A DNA stretch of 7,034 nucleotides from Piscirickettsiaceae bacterium (GCA_030620285.1 JAUXFA010000059.1:1-7034), one strand, 5' to 3'. Numbered from the stretch's first letter, positions 1 through 6,786 are shown. Notes: generated by a model not told the origin, from the sequence alone. Made by a program: numbers and translations.

Positions 1-193
1 GGGTGACTATACCTTTGGCACAGCTAAAGCTGAATTGATGGAAATCATGGCAGGGGAGTTAACATACCGGTTAGATGGAATGGATGAATGGTTAGAGATT
101 AAGGGTGGCGAGTCTTTTAATGTGCCTGCGGATTCATCATTTGACTTGAAAGTCACTCAATTAGCGGATTATTGTTGTAGTTATTTAGATTGA
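1..193 (+). CDS. ppnP: Pyrimidine/purine nucleoside phosphorylase PpnP, C-terminal part
   Basis: This is the 3' end of a gene that begins before the window; complete codons start at base 2 and give 63 residues before TGA. PpnP (YaiE, DUF1255) is a small cytoplasmic cupin enzyme of about 94 residues that phosphorolyses purine and pyrimidine nucleosides to the free base and ribose-1-phosphate. The visible part matches from memory the last two thirds of E. coli YaiE: GDYTFGTA corresponds to GEYTFSTA, then an E-x-M-x-(I/V)-(M/S)-(A/S)-G segment, a hydrophobic beta strand, SFNVPADSSFDLKV corresponding to VFNVPGHSEFHLQV, and a YCCSYL ending matching YLCRYL. It extends one residue (Asp) beyond the usual end. 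A bidirectional hairpin terminator follows 22 bp after the stop. The identification is firm although the N-terminus is not visible. Confidence 0.9.
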   Translation, partial: GDYTFGTAKAELMEIMAGELTYRLDGMDEWLEIKGGESFNVPADSSFDLKVTQLADYCCSYLD

Positions 194-215
194 TTTTTAA
201 ACAATAATTTAATAT

Positions 216-244
216 AAAAAGGCCATCATAGTGATGGCCTTTTT
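216..244. terminator. Bidirectional rho-independent terminator between ppnP and the protease gene
   Basis: Perfect inverted repeat: GGCCATCA (221-228), a 3-base loop TAG, then TGATGGCC (232-239). It is flanked by AAAAA (216-220) and TTTTT (240-244), which extend the stem to 13 bp. Read rightwards it gives a GC-rich stem followed by a U-tract 22 bp after the ppnP stop. Read leftwards it gives the same structure 13 bp after the protease stop. The two genes converge here, so one element plausibly serves both. Confidence 0.88.
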
Positions 245-257
245 ATTGGTTTAAGGG

Positions 258-2618
258 TTAACAACCTTTCTTAGGATGGCATTTACCATTGCCGCCATCT
301 CCACCACCACCAGATAATTTTCTAACGATAGAGACATTAACAATAGCTGTTGAAGTTAGCTCGCCATCAGAAACAATATAACTAAAGCTATCACCACCGC
401 GTTTATTGCCAGTAACGGTATATGTAATAGTACCATCAGCATTAATAGAGCTTGAACCTTTACTACCATTTGTTGCCGATACAATGGATAACGTTGAACC
501 TTCTGGGTCACTATCGTTAGTGAGCACATCAATAACAACAGTTCCACCCAATAAAACTTCAGCACTATCGCTGACTGCAATAGGCGGATCATTGACAGCG
601 ATCACATCGATATTAACGGTACTGCTTGAAAAATCATTAAATCCATCAGTAATGGTATAGCTAAAGTTATCCGCGCCCACATAGTTCGCATCAGGGGTAT
701 ACACCGCATTATTGTTGTTTATCACAACATCACCATGAGCTGGAACAGAAGTGCTGTAAAGCTGCAAAGTATCGCCATCATCATCGCTATCATTAGCCAA
801 TACATTAATAGTAGTCGAGGTATTTTCATTAGCAGTCACAAAGTCATCTTGGCTCTGTGGCGCCATATTAGATAAAGTTGTTGCCGTTGCTGCATTCGAT
901 AAACTGGTTTCATTGCCAGAGCTATCACGTGCTTTCACTTGGTATGAATAATTGGTATTGGCAGTAAGCCCACTTGCAATAAAATGGGAATCAGTCTGCC
1001 ACGCACTTGCGATACAGCCTGAACCTCCGTTACTACATAAGAATTGATATTCAACAAAACCAGAATCATCAACAGCATCAGTGGTAGTCATGCTAATACT
1101 TGTTTTATTAACAGCGGCAGGATCAATAGCCCAAAATAAGGGATTCGGGTTTGGTGCCGTAGCATCTAAGCTGGCAGGGACAACAGAGCCAGCAATATAA
1201 TATTGCCCAAGACTGCCGTAATTTGAATAAGGGATAGTAGCGTTGCCAACGCCAGTGATCTCTAAATAATATCGTCCAGCGGTGACATTAGCAGAAATAA
1301 CAGCATTGGTATCATCAAGCACATCATCAACAATATTAGTGCCATTGCCATCAGTCAGTGTTGCCTTAATATCAAGGTTGGCACCACGTCGACTGCTACG
1401 AGTATAAGCCTTCCAAGCAGGTGTAATGACAAGGTTAATATCACCCGCAGCAGTATCAAAATAAAAGACATCACTATCATTACTGGTTTCGATGATACCT
1501 TTGTTATCAGGGCGAATATTTAAAGGGTCAAATTCAGGATCACTGCTAGCGATATAGCCATTGCCATCTACTAATAAAGCGGTTGCTGATAGTTGGCTAT
1601 TACTATGGTCATCGCTACGATACGTTAATTGTCCTTGGATAATATTAAGATCATCTTGACTATTATTAGCATCGGCATATTCACCCTTACTCCATTGCGT
1701 GACATTATTGTAATAACCTACTCCCATAATAGATGCCCAAGAGCTCAACCCCGAGCCGTGACCGCTGTAATAAGTAACGGAACTAGTGCCATCATGTGAT
1801 AAATTAAGATTGTGACCTAATTCATGTGATGCCGCTTCAGATACATAGGGAGGATGGCCAGAACCAAGATTGTCATAATAAACTAAAGCGGGTTGATAAT
1901 ACGCGTAGTTAGATCGACCCCAAACACCAACATATGCGACACCACCACCGGTATTATGCGGCATCAGTTTACCGTTGGCATCAGTATCACTGGTAATCAA
2001 AATATGGCCTACATTAGGGCCAAATGATGCCGGTGGTGCGGTGGTGACATCAATATCAAATGGGGCTAAATCTTCAGCAATACGATGCCAAATTTGACCA
2101 ATATCAGAGCGTTCTGAGCTAGAAAAGCTAGCTGCATCCCCGTCTTTATTAAACGGTTTTGCTTGATAAGCTGCTTCGGCACCACTATTCCATGCCGTTC
2201 CTGAAATGGTGTGGCCGGTGAAATTCACATAAACAACGTTTGCTGCTCCTGGCTTGCTATGTAAATCAAAGGCATCGATAGGGTTAATGCCTTCTAATGT
2301 CGGATCGGCTTCTAAATCAGTTTGGCTGATTTGTTCGGGTAAGACGGTATCTTCATAAAATATGCCGCCTTGTGGATCAACATGAATAAAGTCAATATCT
2401 TGTTCAGGAAAATCAAAATCATGCAGCCATGCCATGGCTCTTTGCTGTGCTGGTAGCGGTAGCCGCTCCAATTGTGCTTTGAGTCGACTACTAGGTAGTT
2501 TATCAATGGTAAAAGGTGCAGCAGCGCCATACATCTTTTCAGTATTTGGAGCTGATTGTACCGTTGCGGATATCATCGTTACAGCAATAATACTCAAGGG
2601 AAAAACTGATGTTTTCAT
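258..2618 (-). CDS. Secreted metzincin-type zinc metalloprotease with PPC-like, FN3-like and two cadherin/Ig-like domains
   Basis: A 786-residue exported protein. Residues 1-22 are a signal peptide (Lys2, hydrophobic 5-19, probable cleavage after V-Q-S22 or A23). Residues 24-115 look like a propeptide. The catalytic core (about 125-335) carries HELGHNLNLSHD (zinc ligands H265, H269, H275; catalytic E266) and a Met-turn, SIMG, at M298. This is the metzincin signature as in M12B reprolysin-like bacterial peptidases. After it come a PPC-like beta domain (about 380-478), an FN3-like domain (about 487-583, with C528 and C535), and two cadherin/Ig-like repeats (about 586-675 and 678-766) sharing V-L-x-N-D-S-D and F-S-Y-x-x-x-D-G. 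A glycine-rich stretch (770-778) leads to the terminal CHPKKGC. The role inferred is extracellular or surface protein degradation; substrate is unknown. The ATG has an AAAGG six bases upstream and is followed directly by the signal peptide, fixing the start. It is transcribed divergently from comM and stands alone. The family is firm; the exact peptidase subfamily is not. Confidence 0.87.
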   Translation of the reverse strand: MKTSVFPLSIIAVTMISATVQSAPNTEKMYGAAAPFTIDKLPSSRLKAQLERLPLPAQQRAMAWLHDFDFPEQDIDFIHVDPQGGIFYEDTVLPEQISQTDLEADPTLEGINPIDAFDLHSKPGAANVVYVNFTGHTISGTAWNSGAEAAYQAKPFNKDGDAASFSSSERSDIGQIWHRIAEDLAPFDIDVTTAPPASFGPNVGHILITSDTDANGKLMPHNTGGGVAYVGVWGRSNYAYYQPALVYYDNLGSGHPPYVSEAASHELGHNLNLSHDGTSSVTYYSGHGSGLSSWASIMGVGYYNNVTQWSKGEYADANNSQDDLNIIQGQLTYRSDDHSNSQLSATALLVDGNGYIASSDPEFDPLNIRPDNKGIIETSNDSDVFYFDTAAGDINLVITPAWKAYTRSSRRGANLDIKATLTDGNGTNIVDDVLDDTNAVISANVTAGRYYLEITGVGNATIPYSNYGSLGQYYIAGSVVPASLDATAPNPNPLFWAIDPAAVNKTSISMTTTDAVDDSGFVEYQFLCSNGGSGCIASAWQTDSHFIASGLTANTNYSYQVKARDSSGNETSLSNAATATTLSNMAPQSQDDFVTANENTSTTINVLANDSDDDGDTLQLYSTSVPAHGDVVINNNNAVYTPDANYVGADNFSYTITDGFNDFSSSTVNIDVIAVNDPPIAVSDSAEVLLGGTVVIDVLTNDSDPEGSTLSIVSATNGSKGSSSINADGTITYTVTGNKRGGDSFSYIVSDGELTSTAIVNVSIVRKLSGGGGDGGNGKCHPKKGC

Positions 2619-2624
2619 GGTATA

Positions 2625-2629
2625 CCTTT
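2625..2629 (-). promoter_or_regulatory. Ribosome binding site of the protease gene
   Basis: On the minus strand AAAGG lies six bases before the ATG at 2618-2616. It is a moderate Shine-Dalgarno match at normal spacing and supports the annotated start. Confidence 0.6.
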
Positions 2630-2653
2630 GTTTTTTATAGATTATGACTACAT

Positions 2654-2684
2654 TCTATAAAGCCAAGACTGGTATAACTGTGAA
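2654..2684 (-). promoter_or_regulatory. Candidate sigma-70 promoter for the protease gene
   Basis: On the minus strand, TTCACA (2684-2679, one mismatch to TTGACA) is followed after 19 bases by TATAGA (2659-2654, two mismatches to TATAAT), about 35 bp before the start codon. The spacer is longer than the preferred 17, so this is weak. No better pair was seen in this short divergent region. It overlaps the candidate comM promoter. Confidence 0.25.
2670..2678 (+). promoter_or_regulatory. Candidate extended -10 promoter for comM-rep
   Basis: TGGTATAAC fits an extended -10 (TG-n-TATAAT with one mismatch at the last base). There is no good -35 at 16-18 bp upstream, which extended -10 promoters tolerate. 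It would start transcription near 2685, giving an untranslated leader of roughly 95 bases before the comM ATG. This is a motif match only. Confidence 0.3.
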
Positions 2685-2769
2685 CTATGTCCTAGATCTG
2701 CAACAAAAATTACGAGGTGAAATGATATCTTCTAATTAGAGAACAGTTTAAGCTATAGCCTGACAAGAT

Positions 2770-2775
2770 AAGGAG
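2770..2775 (+). promoter_or_regulatory. Strong ribosome binding site that fixes the comM start
   Basis: AAGGAG is a near-perfect Shine-Dalgarno sequence. It sits six bases before ATG 2782-2784 but only three before the in-frame TTG at 2779-2781. The spacing therefore selects the ATG as the start, one codon after the longest possible reading frame. Confidence 0.85.
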
Positions 2776-2781
2776 ATCTTG

Positions 2782-4287
2782 ATGAGTATTGCAATAATAC
2801 ACAGTCGGGCCATTACCGGCATTGATGCACCAGCGGTAACTATTGAAGTACATATTTCCAATGGCTTGCCAAGTTTATCTATTGTAGGTCTTGCTGAAAC
2901 AGCCGTTAAAGAAAGTAAAGATCGAGTGCGTTCTGCATTGCTTAATTCACAATTTAGTTTCCCCCAACAGCGTATTACCATCAATTTAGCACCCGCTGAT
3001 TTACCAAAAGAAGGTGGTCGATTTGATTTGCCGATTGCCTTGGGGATCTTGGTTGCATCGGAGCAGATAGCAACGGATTCCTTAGCAGATAAAGAGTTTA
3101 TTGGAGAATTGAGTTTAACTGGAAAATTACGGCCAGTACGTGGCGTTTTGTCGACTATCTTAGCCGTTAATAAACTTGGACGTGAATTGGTTCTACCTAT
3201 GGACAATGCTGAAGAAGCAAGATTAATTGCCGGTTCAAAAAGTCGTGCTGCTCAACATTTATTAGAAGTATGTGCACATTTATCAGGGCAACAAATACTC
3301 GACTTTACGGAAAAGACAATATCTCAATTTGCTGTTGACTACCCTGATCTTGCCGATGTGAGAGGTCAATCGCATGCACGTAGGGCAATAGAAGTTGCTG
3401 CTGCAGGCAGTCATTCACTACTGTTAACCGGTCCGCCAGGAACTGGTAAGACAATGTTGGCAAGTCGTCTGCCTGGAATAATGCCAGAGATGACAGAACA
3501 AGAGGCGGTGGCAGCGGCAACGGTTCAATCTATTTCGCTAAATGGCTTTGATGTTAAAAAATGGCGCCAGCGACCTTTTAGACCACCACATCACACAGCA
3601 TCAGCCGTCGCGATGGTGGGGGGCGGCAGCCCACCTAGGCCTGGTGAGATTTCATTGGCACATAATGGCATTTTATTTTTAGATGAATTACCAGAATTTG
3701 ATCGAAAAGTATTAGAAGTGCTGCGTGAACCAATAGAATCTGGCAAGATCACTATTTCTCGAGCAGCACAGCAAGCAGAATTTCCAGCACGATTCCAATT
3801 GGTTGCAGCAATGAATCCTTGTCCTTGTGGGTATTTAGGGGCTGAACGTTGCCATTGTACTGAGGAGCAGGTTCGTCGCTATCGATCTAAAGTATCAGGC
3901 CCATTAATGGATAGGATTGATATGCTGGTGGAGGTGCCACCGGTTGCTAAGGAATTATTGAGACCTTCGCCGACAACTGGGCAGGAAGAATCCAGCGCTG
4001 AGGTACGACAAAGAGTCATTATTGCTAGAGCTCGTCAAATAGCGAGAGCGAATAAAGCAAATTATTTACTAGAACATAAAGAATTAGGGGTTTATTGCAA
4101 ATTGACTGACAGCAATTATCAATTATTAGAGCAAGCGATTAGTCGTTTAGGCTTATCCGCACGAGCTTACAATCGAATCTTGAAAGTAGCTCGAACGATT
4201 GCAGATCTAGCCGACTCAGAACATATTCAAACGCCACATTTAACTGAAGCAATTAGTTATCGCCGTTTAGATAAGCTGAATGCATGA
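2782..4287 (+). CDS. comM: ComM (YifB) family AAA+ ATPase, branch-migration helicase
   Basis: A 501-residue cytoplasmic protein, close to the usual 500-510. It belongs to the magnesium-chelatase-like AAA+ family. ComM of Vibrio cholerae is a hexameric helicase that drives branch migration of the D-loop so that incoming single-stranded DNA is integrated during natural transformation; that function is taken from the family. The N-terminal ChlI/Lon-S5-like domain covers about 20-140 (VHISNGLPSLSIVGL, then VKESKDRVRSAL). The AAA+ core has Walker A GPPGTGKT (217-224), the family block RPPHHTASAVAMVGGG (267-282), Walker B ILFLDE (297-302), and GPLMDRID with a likely arginine finger R378. Cysteines C347, C349, C357 and C359 form a probable zinc site. 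The C-terminal Mg-chelatase helical domain spans about 402-498. The ATG at 2782 is chosen over the in-frame TTG at 2779 because of AAGGAG spacing and the MS-x-A-I-(I/V)-H start typical of the family. Its end overlaps rep by 8 bp. All key residues are present. Confidence 0.95.
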   Translation: MSIAIIHSRAITGIDAPAVTIEVHISNGLPSLSIVGLAETAVKESKDRVRSALLNSQFSFPQQRITINLAPADLPKEGGRFDLPIALGILVASEQIATDSLADKEFIGELSLTGKLRPVRGVLSTILAVNKLGRELVLPMDNAEEARLIAGSKSRAAQHLLEVCAHLSGQQILDFTEKTISQFAVDYPDLADVRGQSHARRAIEVAAAGSHSLLLTGPPGTGKTMLASRLPGIMPEMTEQEAVAAATVQSISLNGFDVKKWRQRPFRPPHHTASAVAMVGGGSPPRPGEISLAHNGILFLDELPEFDRKVLEVLREPIESGKITISRAAQQAEFPARFQLVAAMNPCPCGYLGAERCHCTEEQVRRYRSKVSGPLMDRIDMLVEVPPVAKELLRPSPTTGQEESSAEVRQRVIIARARQIARANKANYLLEHKELGVYCKLTDSNYQLLEQAISRLGLSARAYNRILKVARTIADLADSEHIQTPHLTEAISYRRLDKLNA

Positions 4288-6292
4288 TCTTAATCCGCAG
4301 CAGCGGGAAGCTGCGCGTCATATTGATGGACCATTATTAGTTTTAGCGGGTGCAGGAAGTGGCAAAACACGAGTAATCATCAGGAAAATTGCTTATTTGA
4401 TTGAGCAATGTGATATGTCGCCTCGCAACATTGCCGCGGTGACTTTTACCAATAAAGCGGCACGGGAAATGAAAACTCGGGTGGCGGAATTGATGAGTTC
4501 ACGCGGTACTTCTTCACGTGGATTAATGGTCTCGACGTTCCATAATTTGGGTTTAACAATTCTGCGACGAGAATATGCCTCTCTAGGCTACCGTAGCGGT
4601 TTTTCAATCTTTGATTCTCAAGATAGTTTGGCCGTATTTCGTGATCTGATGGGCCGTGATTTTGCTGCTGATAGCGAACATGCCGAACAATGCCAGTGGC
4701 AAATATCTGAGTGGAAAAATCAGCTTATTATGCCCGACCAGGCAATGAACATTGCTGAAGGTGGTCAGCAAGTAGCCGCAGCCAATGTGTATCATCGTTA
4801 TGTCGAAGCCTTGCAAGCTTATAACGCAGTGGACTTTGATGATTTGATTTTAAAGCCAGTGCAATTATTTCGACAATTTCCAGATGTACTTAAACACTGG
4901 CAAGCCCGTATTCATTATCTATTAGTGGATGAATATCAAGATACCAACGGTTGCCAATATGAATTGGTCAAACAACTTGTGGGTATTCGAGAAGCCTTAA
5001 CAGTGGTGGGTGATGATGATCAATCAGTGTATTCATGGCGTGGTGCTAGACCTGAAAATTTAGTGCAATTACAGCAAGATTTTCCAAGATTAAAGTTAAT
5101 CAAATTAGAGCAAAATTATCGTTCCATGGGACGAATATTACGGGTAGCAAATCAACTCATTAGTAATAATTCCCATGTTTTTGACAAAAAATTGTGGAGT
5201 GCTATGGGAGAAGGTGATCCGGTTCGGGTGATTGGCTGCCGTAATGAAGATCATGAGTCTGAAAAAGTGGTTTCAGAATTGCTGTATCACAAGCTAAAAC
5301 ATCAAACTAAATTTAAAGATTATGCGATTTTATATCGTAGTAACCACCAATCTCGACCTATTGAGAGAATTCTTCGCGAACATGATGTGCCCTATTTTTT
5401 AACGGGTGGAACATCCTTTTTTGCGCGTGTAGAAGTCAAAGATATTATGGCGTATTTACGATTAATCGCTAATCAGGATGATGATAATGCTTTTCTAAGG
5501 GTGATTAATACACCGAGGCGAGGCATTGGTTCAACTACATTACAAGCATTAGGAAATTATGCTACCAGCAGGAAGACCAGTTTATTCGGAGCTTGTTTTG
5601 AAATAGGCTTAGCTGAACAAATATCAACTAAAGCCATGAGCCGTATTGAATATTTTAGTCAATGGCTGGTGGATATTGCTGATCGTGCGAAACGAGGCGA
5701 TATGATGGAAGCCATCCGCGATATGGTCGAAGAGATTGAGTATCGTGGCTGGTTAGAAGAGGTGACTGGTGTTCCTGATAAAGCAATTCGAAGAATGGAA
5801 AATGTTGAAGAATTGTTAAGCTGGGTAGCGCGACTGGTGGAAAAAGATCCAGAGCAGAAAAATATTGGTGATATTGCAGCACAATTAACCTTAATGGATA
5901 TTTTGGAACGCCAAGCAGATGAAAACCAAGATGATGCAGTCCATTTGATGACCTTACATGCTGCAAAAGGCTTGGAATTTCCGCATGTTTTTATTATTGG
6001 CATGGAAGAAGAGATCCTGCCTCATCGCACCAGTATTGAAGAAGAAAATATTGAAGAAGAGCGCCGTTTAGCTTATGTCGGTATAACAAGGGCGCAACGT
6101 AGTCTTGTCTTTACACTGGCTAATACACGTAAGCGCTATGGTGAAAAAGTGGCCTGTGATGAAAGTCGGTTTTTACGTGAGTTGCCAGAACAAGATTTGA
6201 TTTGGACAACGGATAAAACACAGGTCGATCCAGAGGAACGGCAACAGCGTGGTAAGGCTCATTTAACGAATATTAGGGGTATGCTTAAGTAG
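4280..6292 (+). CDS. rep: ATP-dependent DNA helicase Rep (SF1A, UvrD/Rep family)
   Basis: A 670-residue 3'-to-5' DNA helicase; E. coli Rep has 673. Rep travels with the replisome through DnaB and removes proteins ahead of the fork, and helps restart; this is family knowledge. Motifs in order: Q motif LNPQQREA (4-11), Walker A AGAGSGKT (23-30), motif Ia VTFTNKAAREM (54-64), motif II LLVDEYQDTN (214-223), motif III VVGDDDQSVYSWRGA (242-256), motif IV LEQNYRS (276-282), motif V TLHAAKGLEF (558-567), and motif VI LAYVGITRAQ (597-606). The 2B insertion lies roughly at 374-540. GGTSFF near 376 and the C-terminal pattern EERQQRGKAHLTNIRGM match Rep rather than UvrD or PcrA; in E. coli the Rep C-terminus contacts DnaB. 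The start ATG overlaps the comM end (ATGCATGA) with no clear Shine-Dalgarno, suggesting translational coupling. Intact. Confidence 0.96.
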   Translation: MHDLNPQQREAARHIDGPLLVLAGAGSGKTRVIIRKIAYLIEQCDMSPRNIAAVTFTNKAAREMKTRVAELMSSRGTSSRGLMVSTFHNLGLTILRREYASLGYRSGFSIFDSQDSLAVFRDLMGRDFAADSEHAEQCQWQISEWKNQLIMPDQAMNIAEGGQQVAAANVYHRYVEALQAYNAVDFDDLILKPVQLFRQFPDVLKHWQARIHYLLVDEYQDTNGCQYELVKQLVGIREALTVVGDDDQSVYSWRGARPENLVQLQQDFPRLKLIKLEQNYRSMGRILRVANQLISNNSHVFDKKLWSAMGEGDPVRVIGCRNEDHESEKVVSELLYHKLKHQTKFKDYAILYRSNHQSRPIERILREHDVPYFLTGGTSFFARVEVKDIMAYLRLIANQDDDNAFLRVINTPRRGIGSTTLQALGNYATSRKTSLFGACFEIGLAEQISTKAMSRIEYFSQWLVDIADRAKRGDMMEAIRDMVEEIEYRGWLEEVTGVPDKAIRRMENVEELLSWVARLVEKDPEQKNIGDIAAQLTLMDILERQADENQDDAVHLMTLHAAKGLEFPHVFIIGMEEEILPHRTSIEEENIEEERRLAYVGITRAQRSLVFTLANTRKRYGEKVACDESRFLRELPEQDLIWTTDKTQVDPEERQQRGKAHLTNIRGMLK

Positions 6293-6297
6293 ATTCA

Positions 6298-6786
6298 TTA
6301 CCATTCAAAACTTGATTTCTTTTCTTCAGAAGGCCGGTACATTAATTGAATTCCCTGCAAGAAATTACGCAACACTTGATCTTTACATTGCCGGAAATGT
6401 TTGTGATCTGCTCGACGGAAAAAAGCACTTAATTCATGTCTACTAATACGCAAATCAGCTAATAGTAATATCTCTAAAATATCCTCATCTCTTAAATCAA
6501 AGGCAATTTTTAGCTTTCTAAAGATAATATTATTATTTATTTTTTTCTCAGGCTTAGGCTGTTCACCTTCCCGTTTACCGCGGCGCTCATTAATCAAACC
6601 ATTCAAGAAAGTCGCTAATTGCACATCACTGCAATTTTTATAATCAGCATCATCATCTTTTTTGAGCCAGCCACTTATTTGCTCACGTGTGACCACAAGA
6701 TCGGCCAAGCCGAAAATAGCGATCACTTTTGAATCGTTCAAATCAAGGGTATAGCGGATCCGTCGTAAAACGTCATTATTAGTCAA
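6298..6786 (-). CDS. DUF1456 (YehS-type) family protein
   Basis: A 162-residue soluble protein matching E. coli YehS (156 residues; function unknown to me) along its whole length: NDVLRRIRY corresponds to NDILRSVRY, FLNGLINERRGK to FLNGLIYEKRGK, INNNIIFRKLKIAF to INNNIVLKKLRIAF, and DHKHFRQCKDQVLRNFL to DHKNFRECGDQFLRNFL. It consists of two tandem copies of one helical module (residues 3-65 and 85-147, aligning without gaps) joined by a charged linker rich in Lys, Glu and Pro (about 66-82). No signal peptide, membrane segment or catalytic motif is visible. The start is TTG: homologues begin at this point, no in-frame ATG occurs until Met149, and an upstream in-frame extension has no support. 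A weak GAG lies nine bases before the TTG. It probably shares a transcript with the membrane gene upstream, 22 bp away. It converges on rep with 5 bp between stops. Confidence 0.9.
   Translation of the reverse strand: MTNNDVLRRIRYTLDLNDSKVIAIFGLADLVVTREQISGWLKKDDDADYKNCSDVQLATFLNGLINERRGKREGEQPKPEKKINNNIIFRKLKIAFDLRDEDILEILLLADLRISRHELSAFFRRADHKHFRQCKDQVLRNFLQGIQLMYRPSEEKKSSFEW

Noticed and set aside
586..860. Cadherin/Ig-like repeats as evidence for a giant adhesin or a toxin such as an RTX protein
   Set aside because: There are only two repeats, there are no GGxGxDxxx calcium nonapeptides, and the N-terminal catalytic core explains the protein as a secreted protease.
2644..2739. Short plus-strand ORF of 31 codons in the protease-comM intergenic region (starts MTTFYKAK)
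   Set aside because: No Shine-Dalgarno precedes its ATG (only a T-rich run), the candidate promoter lies downstream of its start, and its composition is not distinctive. Most likely chance.
2694..2779. Two AGATCT palindromes in the divergent region, a possible paired operator
   Set aside because: Six-base palindromes are frequent by chance, they are about 80 bp apart, and the second overlaps the comM ribosome site region without further symmetry.
2779..2781. TTG as the comM start, giving one extra residue
   Set aside because: Only three bases separate it from AAGGAG, whereas the ATG at 2782 has six, and family members start at the position of this ATG.
2748..3206. Minus-strand open frame of 152 codons opposite the start of comM
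   Set aside because: It lies wholly antisense to a well-matched comM sequence, has no domain-like features and no ribosome site; an antisense shadow.
5655..6003. Two minus-strand open frames of 103 and 114 codons opposite the 3' part of rep
   Set aside because: They overlap each other and the conserved Rep coding sequence, and their low-complexity composition (many Ser, Arg, His, Leu) is typical of antisense frames.
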